DNA from: Lysobacter_K sp043738095
GTDB taxonomy: Bacteria > Pseudomonadota > Gammaproteobacteria > Xanthomonadales > Xanthomonadaceae
NCBI GenBank assembly: GCA_043738095.1
Contig: JAYSZI010000125.1
Span: 1-38,468 of the forward strand
Direction of reading: 5' to 3'
Length of the DNA stretch: 38,468 nt
This document shows, piece after piece, positions 25,736 through 32,677 of the stretch (position 1 is the stretch's first letter; each line of letters begins with the position of its first letter). The notes beneath the pieces were generated by a model. That model searched no databases. It had not been told where the DNA came from and was given only the letters and a program-made list of their open reading frames with translations. The position numbers and the translations under genes were made by a program.

Positions 25736-26436
25736 ACCACGCCGCGTCACCCAGCCGCATCCAACCGCTCAGCGGTGACGCCTGGCTGCTCGAGCTGGGT
25801 GATGCGATCGACGACGATTGCAACGCCCGCGCGCATGCACTGGCTGCGGCGATCCGCGCTGCCGCGCCGCTCTGGCTGTGCGATGTCGTGCCCGCCTACG
25901 CCAGCGTCGGAGTGTTCTTCGACAGCCGGATGCTCGCCGCGATCGAGGTTCGCGAGTGGCTGCTGCAGCAATGGGCTGCGCTTTCCCATCCATTGGCGAG
26001 CGCAAGCACCGCCAACACGGTGGAAATCCCGGTGCTCTACGGCGGCGGCGTGGGCCCCGACCTCGCCAGCGCCGCGGCCGAGCTGGGTCTGGCGCCGGAC
26101 GATCTCGCGCAGCGGCATGCGGCCGGGCTGTACCGCGTGGCAATGATCGGCTTCGCCCCGGGTTTTCCGTATTTGTCCGGGCTCGACCCCGCGCTCGCGC
26201 TGCCGCGGCTCGCGACGCCGCGCACGCACGTGCCCGCCGGCAGTGTTGCGATCGGCGGCGCCCAAACTGGTGTCTACCCGCGCGACAGCCCCGGCGGCTG
26301 GCGCCTGCTCGGACGCACGCCCACGCGCCTGTTCGACCCGACCCGCGAACCACCGTGCCTGCTCGCGCCTGGCGACTTCGTGCGCTTCCGCGCGATCGAC
26401 GCCACCACATACGCACAATTGCAGCAGGGCCCATGA
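25732..26436 (+). CDS. pxpB: 5-oxoprolinase subunit PxpB (KipI-like)
   Basis: A 234-residue protein of the KipI/DUF213 family, now known as a subunit of the ATP-dependent 5-oxoprolinase PxpABC that turns 5-oxoproline into glutamate. The family hallmarks are VEIPVLYGG-VGPDL, IGFAPGFPYLSGL, PRTHVPAGSVAIGGAQTGVYP and SPGGWRLLGRTP. The start is a GTG at 25732 overlapping the HIT stop; the frame is open further upstream but that part is antisense or out-of-frame to the hydrolase and HIT genes. The stop overlaps the pxpC start as ATGA. Confidence 0.95.
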   Translation: MNHAASPSRIQPLSGDAWLLELGDAIDDDCNARAHALAAAIRAAAPLWLCDVVPAYASVGVFFDSRMLAAIEVREWLLQQWAALSHPLASASTANTVEIPVLYGGGVGPDLASAAAELGLAPDDLAQRHAAGLYRVAMIGFAPGFPYLSGLDPALALPRLATPRTHVPAGSVAIGGAQTGVYPRDSPGGWRLLGRTPTRLFDPTREPPCLLAPGDFVRFRAIDATTYAQLQQGP

Positions 26437-27383
26437 GCCTGCGCGTGCTCACCCCGGGCCCCCTGAGCACAGTGCAGGACCGCGGCCGCGACGGTTGGCG
26501 CCATCTGGGCGTCGCCCGAGCCGGCGCGCTGGACAGTGAGGCAGCGGCCCTGGCCAACCGCCTGGTCGGTAACGCCGATAACGCCGCGGTGCTCGAACTC
26601 ACGATGCTCGGCCCGACCCTGCAGCTGTTGCAGCCAATGCGCCTAGCCCTGTGTGGCGCGGCAGTGGGCGCGCATTTCGAGGACCCCAACGGCGTACGCA
26701 CCAGCGTCGCGAATGGCCGTCGCGTCGACTTGCCGCCGGGCACGCTGCACCTGGGCGCGATCCGCGATGGGGTGCGCGCGTGGGTGGCATTTGCGGGCGG
26801 GATCGATGTGCCGGTCGTCCTGGGCAGCCGCAGTACCGACCTACGTGGCGGCTTCGGCGGCTTCGAGGGACGCGCGTTGTGCCGCGGCGACTTGCTGACG
26901 CTCGGCAGTCCGCCTGCGCTCGATTGCACCGCCCCAAGCATGACCAAGTGGTGGGTCGAAGCGATCGACCGCGCGCGCAGCGCGCCGGTGCGCTTCGTCG
27001 CCTCCGACCACCCGGCGGTAGCGCGACTCGAACAGGCGCACTGGCGCGTCAGTGCCCGCAGCAACCGCCAAGGACTGCGGCTCGAAGGCGATTCACTGCC
27101 GGTAACCAGCGGCGATGCCATTTCCGCGGCGGTCGCGCCCGGCACACTGCAACTTCCACCGGACGGGCAACCGATCGTGCTGCTCGCCGACGCCCAGACC
27201 GTCGGCGGTTACCCGCGGCTGGGTTATGTCATCGCCGCGGACCTACCACGGCTGGCGCAATGGCGTCCCGGCGACCGCTTGCAGTTGCAGTCGGTCGACG
27301 CGCCGACGGCAGCAGCGTTGTCACTGCTGCGGCACGCGCAGTACGCGCGCCTGCACCACGCCCTCGCCGACCGGCAACGCTGA
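26433..27383 (+). CDS. pxpC: 5-oxoprolinase subunit PxpC (biotin-dependent carboxyltransferase-like)
   Basis: A 316-residue protein of the KipA/allophanate-hydrolase-subunit-2-like family, partner of PxpB in 5-oxoprolinase. Diagnostic segments are VLTPGPLSTVQDRGRDGWRHLGV, GALDSEAAALANRLVGN, FAGGIDVPVVLGSRSTDLRGGFGG, and GQPIVLLADAQTVGGYPRLGYVI. Start codon overlap with pxpB indicates joint translation. Genes of this family were long annotated as urea or allophanate-related. Here the adjacent pxpA and pcp support the 5-oxoproline role. A 266-base gap follows before pxpA. Confidence 0.95.
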   Translation: MSLRVLTPGPLSTVQDRGRDGWRHLGVARAGALDSEAAALANRLVGNADNAAVLELTMLGPTLQLLQPMRLALCGAAVGAHFEDPNGVRTSVANGRRVDLPPGTLHLGAIRDGVRAWVAFAGGIDVPVVLGSRSTDLRGGFGGFEGRALCRGDLLTLGSPPALDCTAPSMTKWWVEAIDRARSAPVRFVASDHPAVARLEQAHWRVSARSNRQGLRLEGDSLPVTSGDAISAAVAPGTLQLPPDGQPIVLLADAQTVGGYPRLGYVIAADLPRLAQWRPGDRLQLQSVDAPTAAALSLLRHAQYARLHHALADRQR

Positions 27384-27469
27384 CCCGGTGGGGGCGGCAT
27401 TGCGACTCCGGCGTGGATTGCCTAGGCTCGGTTGGCACCGCGGTATCTCGATACACCTGAAATCCGATG

Positions 27470-27542
27470 CCACCATCCCCGCGAGTGCGAATCCAAGGCG
27501 CTAGCAATGCGCAGGATTCCTGCCTGCGCGGGAATGACAGGC
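27470..27542. repeat. Decayed twin-hairpin repeat in the pxpC-pxpA gap
   Basis: Two related arms are seen: CATCCCCGCGAGTGCGAATCC on one side and GGATTCCTGCCTGCGCGGG then AATGAC on the other. They are inverted relative to each other around a GCGCTAGC-containing spacer. It resembles GTCATTCCCGC-type repeats common in this group of bacteria, and the repeat at 30254-30320. The rest of the 266-base gap holds no gene. Confidence 0.55.
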
Positions 27543-27649
27543 CAACGCAGGGCACCGTTCCCCAATGGAGCAAATCGCAATGCGTTTATTGCTGCACACG
27601 ACGGTCCCGCAGCGTGGCACAACGCCCTCGACAGGCGCAGCCTTCCGCA

Positions 27650-28423
27650 ATGACTGAAGCTCACCGGCTTGCGCCCCGTATCGACTTCAACTGTGACCTC
27701 GGCGAAGGCTGCGGCGATGACGCGGCCATTGTCCCGCACCTGAGTTCGGCCAGCATCGCCTGCGGCGGCCATGCGGGCGATGACGCGACAATGCGCGCGG
27801 CGCTGCGACTGTGTCGCGAGCACGGCGTCGCCGCCGGTGCGCATCCCGGCTACGCCGACCGCGAGCAGTTCGGCCGTCGCGACCTCGCGCTGTCGTTTGA
27901 TGACATCGGGATGCTGGTGCGCACGCAGCTGCTCCGGCTCGCCGCTCTGGCCAGCGACGAAGGCGTGCGCCTAGCCCACATCAAGCCGCACGGCGCGTTG
28001 TACAACCTGGCCGCACGCGATCGCGCGGTTGCCGATGCGATCGCCGCAGCGGTTGCCGCGGTCGACGCCTCACTGATCCTGTTCGGGCTATCGGGTTCGG
28101 CCCTGCCTGACGCCGGCACGGCCGCTGGCCTACGCGTGGCCCACGAAGTGTTCGCCGAACGCGGCTATGCCCAAGACGGCCAGCTGCTGCCGCGCGGTGC
28201 CCCCGGCGCGGTGATCGTTTCCCTTGATGCCGCCATCATTCAGGCCCGCACCCTGGCCACCACCGGCACGGTCACCAGCGCCGATGGTCAGCGCCTACAC
28301 CTGCGCGCCGACACGTTGTGCCTGCACGGCGATCGCCCCAACGCGGCTGTGTTCGCGCAGCGACTGCGCCAGGCGTTGGAGGTCGACGCCGTGCACATTC
28401 GCCCGCTGGGAGCGCTCGCATGA
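27650..28423 (+). CDS. pxpA: 5-oxoprolinase subunit PxpA (LamB/YcsF family)
   Basis: A 257-residue TIM-barrel-like protein of the LamB/YcsF family, the third subunit of PxpABC. Family signatures are IDFNCDLGEGCGDD, SIACGGHAGDDATM, GVAAGAHPGYADREQFGRR, HIKPHGALYNLAARD, and LCLHGDRPNA. The start at 27650 was chosen because the first conserved strand begins ten residues later. Its stop overlaps the start of the DUF969 gene as ATGA, tying the enzyme to the putative transporter. It is separated from pxpBC by a repeat-bearing gap but keeps the same direction. Confidence 0.96.
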   Translation: MTEAHRLAPRIDFNCDLGEGCGDDAAIVPHLSSASIACGGHAGDDATMRAALRLCREHGVAAGAHPGYADREQFGRRDLALSFDDIGMLVRTQLLRLAALASDEGVRLAHIKPHGALYNLAARDRAVADAIAAAVAAVDASLILFGLSGSALPDAGTAAGLRVAHEVFAERGYAQDGQLLPRGAPGAVIVSLDAAIIQARTLATTGTVTSADGQRLHLRADTLCLHGDRPNAAVFAQRLRQALEVDAVHIRPLGALA

Positions 28424-29133
28424 ACTACTGGCCCCTGCTCGGCATCGCCTGGGTCGTCGCCGGCTTCGTGCTGCGGTTCAACCCGGTGATCGTGGTCGTC
28501 AGCGCCGGCTTGCTCAGCGGCCTGTGCGCGGGCAAATCGTTGCCGGAACTGCTTGCACTGATCGGCCAGAGCTTCGTCTCCAACCGGGCGCTGCTGCTGT
28601 TCGTATTCACCCTGCCGACGATCGGCCTGCTCGAGCGCGCCGGCTTGCGCGAGCACGCATTGACCTGGATTGCGCGGATGCGCGGGCTCACCCTGGCGCG
28701 CTTGCTTGGCGGGTATCTGCTGCTGCGCCAAGGCTTGAGCATGCTCGGACTGATCGATATCGCAGGGCACGCACAGACCGTGCGGCCGCTGCTCGCACCG
28801 ATGGCAGAGTCCGCAGCCGAGAAACCGCACGGGTTGCTCGATCGCGCCGAGATCCAGCGCGTGCATGCGCTCGCCGCGGCGACCGACAACGTAGGCCGCT
28901 TCTTCGGCGAAGACGTGTTCCTCGCCTTCGGCGGGGTGCTGCTGATCCAGGGGTTCTACGCCGAACACGGCATCGTGCTGGAGCCGCTGGCGATCGCGTT
29001 GTGGGCGTTGCCTACCGCGATCGCCGCGTTCGTGATCCACGCGATCCGCATCGCCGTGTTCCAGCGCGGCCTGCAGCGACGGGTCGCGCTCAAGACGACC
29101 CAGGCAGAGGCGGCCGTGCATGCTGCGGATTGA
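28420..29133 (+). CDS. DUF969 subunit of a putative 5-oxoproline transporter
   Basis: A 237-residue integral membrane protein with about six helices, typical of DUF969: YWPLLGIAWVVAGFVLRFNPVIVVV, then RALLLFVFTLPTIGLLERAGLREHA, and LARLLGGYLLLRQGLSMLGL. The conserved segment ATDNVGRFFGEDVFLAFGGVLLIQGFY is near the middle. DUF969 and DUF979 proteins occur as pairs next to pyroglutamyl peptidase and pxpABC, and are predicted to carry 5-oxoproline. Direct transport evidence is not known to me. It is coupled to pxpA by ATGA and overlaps the DUF979 gene by 14 bases. Confidence 0.9.
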   Translation: MNYWPLLGIAWVVAGFVLRFNPVIVVVSAGLLSGLCAGKSLPELLALIGQSFVSNRALLLFVFTLPTIGLLERAGLREHALTWIARMRGLTLARLLGGYLLLRQGLSMLGLIDIAGHAQTVRPLLAPMAESAAEKPHGLLDRAEIQRVHALAAATDNVGRFFGEDVFLAFGGVLLIQGFYAEHGIVLEPLAIALWALPTAIAAFVIHAIRIAVFQRGLQRRVALKTTQAEAAVHAAD

Positions 29134-30085
29134 GCATTTCTTCGTCGTGCTCGCGCTGTTCCTGCTGTACGCGGGCTGGTGCAACCTACGCGAGCGCCGC
29201 TACGCGCACGCGGCGTTCTGGGCGTTGCTGGCAGTGTTATTCGGTGGCGGTGATGCGGTGCTGGCGGCGAGCAAAACTGGCGACACCGGGCCGGCGCAGC
29301 TGGCAGGCGGTGGCGTGATCGTGCTGGCTTTGCTGGCCACCCGCATGCACCGCGAACACATCGCCGAAGCGCCCGAAGCGCAGCGACGCGCGTCGGCGCA
29401 GCGGCACGGTCATTGGCTGTTCGGGCCCGCGCTGCTGATCCCTCTGGTGACAATGCTGGTGGTGCTGTTCGGCGCGGATATCCATTTCGGTCAGACGCCG
29501 CTGCTCGGCAGCGGCAGCGTGACGCTGATCGGACTGGCGCTGGCGAGCGTGCTGGCGACGCTCGCCGCCATTGCCGTCACCCGCGAACGACCGGTATTGG
29601 CGATCGCCGAAGGCCGTCGCCTGCTCGACACCATGGGCTGGGCCACTCTGCTGCCGCTGGTGCTGGCCACGCTCGGTGGTGTGTTCGCCGCCAGCGGCGT
29701 TGGCGAAGCCGTCGCCTCGTTGGTGTCGGCGGTGATCCCTGCCGACAGCCGACTGGCGTGCGTGCTCGCGTACGGTTTGGGCATGGTGCTGTTCACCGTC
29801 ATCATGGGCAACGCGTTCGCCGCATTCCCGGTGATGACCGCGGGCATCGGTCTGCCCTTGCTCATTCAGCAGCACGGCGCTGACCCGGCGATTCTCGGCG
29901 CGATAGGCATGGTCACCGGCTACTGCGGCACGCTGATGACGCCGATGGCCGCGAACTTCAACCTAGTACCGGCGGCACTGCTCGAACTCGACGACCCCAA
30001 CGCGGTGATCCGCGCGCAGTTGCCGACCGCGTTTCCGTTGCTCGCAGTGAATCTGCTGTTGATGTACTGGCTGGTGTTTCGATGA
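29120..30085 (+). CDS. DUF979 subunit of a putative 5-oxoproline transporter
   Basis: A 321-residue integral membrane protein with about nine helices, matching DUF979: MLRIEHFFVVLALFLLYAGW at the start, the conserved GWATLLPLVLATLGGVFAASGVG, and MGNAFAAFPVMTAGIGLPLL followed by MVTGYCGTLMTPMAANFNLVPAALL. The last pattern (GNAFAAFPVM, TPMAANFNLVP) resembles ion-transporter re-entrant loops. It forms the likely two-part carrier with DUF969. A 289-base gap with a repeat separates it from pcp. Confidence 0.9.
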   Translation: MLRIEHFFVVLALFLLYAGWCNLRERRYAHAAFWALLAVLFGGGDAVLAASKTGDTGPAQLAGGGVIVLALLATRMHREHIAEAPEAQRRASAQRHGHWLFGPALLIPLVTMLVVLFGADIHFGQTPLLGSGSVTLIGLALASVLATLAAIAVTRERPVLAIAEGRRLLDTMGWATLLPLVLATLGGVFAASGVGEAVASLVSAVIPADSRLACVLAYGLGMVLFTVIMGNAFAAFPVMTAGIGLPLLIQQHGADPAILGAIGMVTGYCGTLMTPMAANFNLVPAALLELDDPNAVIRAQLPTAFPLLAVNLLLMYWLVFR

Positions 30086-30253
30086 GGTTGCGCTTCGGCC
30101 AGAGGTTGCGGGATCTCGTCGACCACTCCCCGACGTGTGCTGCCACAAGCCCCATCACTGGGCCGACCGACAGGCCCTGGGTTTCGGTGCGCCCTCCCCG
30201 CGCAATCCGCGCTCCAGGCTATCGCCTTGCATGCGACGCTCTTCACCTTGCCA

Positions 30254-30320
30254 CGTCGTTCCCGCGAACGCGGGGACCCAGTGGCTTTCGCTACATTGGA
30301 ATCTGCACCTGCGCCATGAG
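30254..30320. repeat. Hairpin repeat in the DUF979-pcp gap
   Basis: GTTCCCGCG and CGCGGGGAC form an almost perfect stem at 30258-30277, followed by a degraded second unit near 30293-30320. It is the same class as the element at 27470-27542 in opposite orientation. The remaining part of the 289-base gap (30086-30374) shows no gene or clear promoter. Confidence 0.6.
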
Positions 30321-30374
30321 CCGCTGCACGGGTGCCGGACGCAGCCCGCGTTCGCGGCAGCGGCGGCCCAACCC

Positions 30375-31031
30375 ATGAAGCCAAAACTCCCAACCGTCCT
30401 GCTAACCGGCTTCGAGCCATTCGGCGGCGAGTCCAGCAACCCGAGTTGGGACGCGGTGCAGGCACTGGATGGGGTGCGGATCGCATCGCACCGCGTGGTG
30501 ACGCGCTGCCTGCCAGTCGAATTTGGCGGCTCGCTGGAAACGCTGAGCCATGCAATGCGTGATCTCAAGCCGGCCCTCGTGCTCGGCGTCGGCCAAGCCG
30601 GCGGACGCGCGCAACTATCGCTCGAGCGCGTCGCGATCAATCTTATGGACGCTCGTATTCCGGACAACGCAGGCGCTAGCCCGATCGACGAAACGATCGC
30701 CGCGGACGGCCCCGCCGCCTATTTCAGCGACCTGCCGATCAAGGCGATGCTCCTGGCGTTGCGCGCCGCGGGCATTCCCGCCGAGGTCTCGCAAACTGCG
30801 GGCACCTACGTCTGCAATCAGGTGTTTTATGGTCTGATGCACGCGCTGCGCGACGCGCCGAACGTACGCGGCGGCTTCATCCACATTCCGTATTCCGCCG
30901 AACAGGCCGCACACCACCCCGGTGCACCAAGTCTGCCGATCGCCACTATCAGCGCAGCCCTGCGCATCGCGTTGCGCGTAGCGCTGACGACCACCGCCGA
31001 CCGGCGCATCTCTGCCGGCACCGAACACTGA
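30375..31031 (+). CDS. pcp: Pyroglutamyl-peptidase I
   Basis: A 218-residue cytoplasmic cysteine peptidase (family C15) that removes N-terminal pyroglutamate (5-oxoproline) from peptides. The N-terminal VLLTGFEPFGGESSNPSW is diagnostic. The catalytic Glu lies in the QLSLERVAIN segment, Cys in the SQTAGTYVCNQVFYGLMH segment and His in GGFIHIPYSAEQ. The protein is complete. Its product feeds the PxpABC enzyme encoded upstream. No Shine-Dalgarno sequence is obvious before 30375. A small secreted protein gene follows 13 bases after its stop. Confidence 0.96.
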   Translation: MKPKLPTVLLTGFEPFGGESSNPSWDAVQALDGVRIASHRVVTRCLPVEFGGSLETLSHAMRDLKPALVLGVGQAGGRAQLSLERVAINLMDARIPDNAGASPIDETIAADGPAAYFSDLPIKAMLLALRAAGIPAEVSQTAGTYVCNQVFYGLMHALRDAPNVRGGFIHIPYSAEQAAHHPGAPSLPIATISAALRIALRVALTTTADRRISAGTEH

Positions 31032-31044
31032 CCCGGAGAACCCT

Positions 31045-31347
31045 ATGCGCACCGTGCTACTGGCGACCCTGCTCGCCGCCGCTTCCATCGCCGCCACCGT
31101 GCCCGCTCACGCCGCTCTGTTCGAGAAGAAACCCGAGGTATCGGCCGACGAAGCCGCGCGCGCCAACCTCAGCGCCGTAACGATCTGGCTCGACGCCAGC
31201 TGGGGCTTCCGCAATCAGGGCGCCGCGAATTCACTGAGCAAGGCCCACCAGGCATTCGCGACGCGTGGCTACAAGGTGCTCAGCGTCGAGCCGTATATCG
31301 AGAACGGCGACCTTCAGGGTTTTTTCGTAACGTATCAGAAGCCCTGA
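31045..31347 (+). CDS. Small secreted protein of unknown function
   Basis: A 100-residue protein with a clear signal peptide (MRTVLLATLLAAASIAATVPAHA, cleavage after about residue 23). The mature part is 77 residues (ALFEKKPEVSADEA...). It has one compact domain ending GYKVLSVEPYIENGDLQGFFVTYQK and no cysteines. I do not recognise the family. A GGAGA Shine-Dalgarno sequence is seven bases before the ATG. The 13-base distance from pcp suggests it is the last gene of that transcript. A hairpin (31366-31400) follows the stop. Confidence 0.8.
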   Translation: MRTVLLATLLAAASIAATVPAHAALFEKKPEVSADEAARANLSAVTIWLDASWGFRNQGAANSLSKAHQAFATRGYKVLSVEPYIENGDLQGFFVTYQKP

Positions 31348-31365
31348 AGCCATCTACCGAAGCGC

Positions 31366-31400
31366 GCGACCTGCACAGCGTTTGTGTCGCGGCAGGTCGC
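31366..31400. other. Hairpin downstream of the pcp transcript
   Basis: GCGACCTGC and GCAGGTCGC form a perfect 9-bp stem with a 17-base loop, 19 bases after the stop of the small secreted protein gene. No T-run follows on either strand, so it is a possible but unproven terminator between this transcript and the converging pseudogene. Confidence 0.45.
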
Positions 31401-31420
31401 CGGAACCACCTAAACGATCA

Positions 31421-31795
31421 CACGCTGGTGAACTCAGCGTATCCCCCAGGCGCGTCTGAAACACTTTCGGCAGCTTCATCCCCTCATCGCCCGCACAAAA
31501 GACAAGCATGTCCCCGTCAAAGAAATAGATCACTGGAAAGGACTTCTCTCTGTCCGCCCCACACGAGCCCGTCCAGTCGACTGCCTTGGGTTCTTGGGAC
31601 GGGACGAGCGTGAAAGTGCCCTCACCACCATGCCGTCGGCATGGGTTAGCACGTAGGTGTTGCCAACAGAGGTCTTCAGTGGCTGCGAACCAAATTCGTC
31701 CGGCGGATTGACGACGCCGTCGGCCTCACACCTGGTCTGCCCTGAAATTTGCTTATCTCTTCTTCGAGCGTCGTAGTTGCAACGGCGGGCTGCAT
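31421..31795 (-). pseudogene. Frameshifted TIGR03067-domain gene
   Basis: No intact frame exists here, but three minus-strand frames join into one recognisable protein. The first begins at 31795 with MQPAVATTTLEEEISKFQGR. A second gives DGVVNPPDEFGSQPLKT and NTYVLTHADGMVV. A third gives EGTFTLVPSQEPKAVDW, then VIYFFDGDMLVFCAGDEG and KLPKVFQTRLGDTL. This is the TIGR03067 pattern: an LQGxW-like start, GTFxLDPSxxPKxID, and IYxLDGDxLxxC. At least two frameshifts are needed. The 3' end is unclear; the last frame runs to a TAG at 31354. It could be a true pseudogene or reflect sequencing indels, but two independent shifts in 375 bases favour decay. Confidence 0.7.
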
Positions 31796-31831
31796 GTCAC
31801 TGCGTCCACACCGGTCCGTCGAGGGCGCGGC

Positions 31832-32401
31832 TCATGTACGCGGCAGCGTCACCCCGGTCTGGCCCTGGTACTTGCCGCCGCGGTCTTTGTACGAGGTCTC
31901 GCAGACTTCGTCGGACTGGAAGAACAGCATCTGCGCGACGCCTTCGTTGGCGTAAATACGCGCCGGCAGCGGTGTCGTGTTGCTGAATTCAAGGGTGACG
32001 TGGCCTTCCCACTCGGGTTCCAGCGGGGTCACGTTGACGATGATGCCGCAGCGCGCGTAGGTGCTCTTGCCCAGGCACACCACCAGGGTGTCGCGGGGGA
32101 TGCGGAAGTACTCGATCGTGCGCGCGAGCGCGAACGAGTTCGGCGGGATGATGCAGACGTCGTTCTCGATGTCGACGAAGCTGCCGGGATCGAAATGCTT
32201 CGGATCGACGATCGTGGAATTGATGTTGGTGAAGATCTTGAACTCGCGCGAGCAGCGCACGTCATAGCCGTAGCTCGAGGTGCCGTAGCTGACGATGCGC
32301 TCGCCGTTCGCAGCATGCTTGACCTGGCCGGCCTCGAACGGCTCGATCATGGCGTGCTGTTCGGCCATGCGACGGATCCAGCGGTCTGACTTGATGCTCA
32401 T
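31832..32401 (-). CDS. dcd: dCTP deaminase
   Basis: A 189-residue homotrimeric enzyme that deaminates dCTP to dUTP for thymidylate synthesis. The family start MSIKSDRWIRRMAEQHAMI is present. Active-site segments are GKSTYARCGI (Ser113, Arg117) and PEWEGHVTLEFSN with the catalytic Glu138. The C-terminal KYQGQTGVTLPRT closes over the substrate. It is the monofunctional enzyme, not the dCTP deaminase/dUTPase fusion. In related genomes dcd lies next to mrp/apbC; here two subtilase genes stand between them. Confidence 0.96.
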   Translation of the reverse strand: MSIKSDRWIRRMAEQHAMIEPFEAGQVKHAANGERIVSYGTSSYGYDVRCSREFKIFTNINSTIVDPKHFDPGSFVDIENDVCIIPPNSFALARTIEYFRIPRDTLVVCLGKSTYARCGIIVNVTPLEPEWEGHVTLEFSNTTPLPARIYANEGVAQMLFFQSDEVCETSYKDRGGKYQGQTGVTLPRT

Positions 32402-32433
32402 GCGGCGGGCGGTCCCAGCGAACGGAAGCCGCG

Positions 32434-32439
32434 ATTCTA
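32434..32439 (-). promoter_or_regulatory. Putative -10 box of dcd
   Basis: TAGAAT on the minus strand (five of six consensus positions), 33 bases before the dcd start, within the sequence TTAGAATCGCGG. The -35 region is weak. The rest of 32402-32677 (276 bases between dcd and the first subtilase) shows no gene and no strong terminator for the subtilase. Confidence 0.35.
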
Positions 32440-32677
32440 ACGGCTCGCTTGCCGGCTCGTCCGACCGCGTACTCGGTCGAGCGCGGGGCCGCAGGCCCGG
32501 GAAAAATCCGACTGACTGCTGCATGCGGGGATGGATCAGGGCAGGCCCAGCCCGGATCCCGACGCGAGCGGCCGATTCGCCACGACCGCTTCCAGTCCGC
32601 CAGGCGTCTGCTCGGCAATTTTGCAGGGGCCAGTGAATCCCGCCCAAAACCGGCCCGCTTATCGTCTAAACACCCGC

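Noticed and set aside
25769..27145. 458-codon minus-strand open frame opposite pxpB and pxpC
   Set aside because: Composition is Arg/Ala/Ser-rich as expected from the complement of high-GC coding DNA; pxpB and pxpC have strong signatures on the plus strand.
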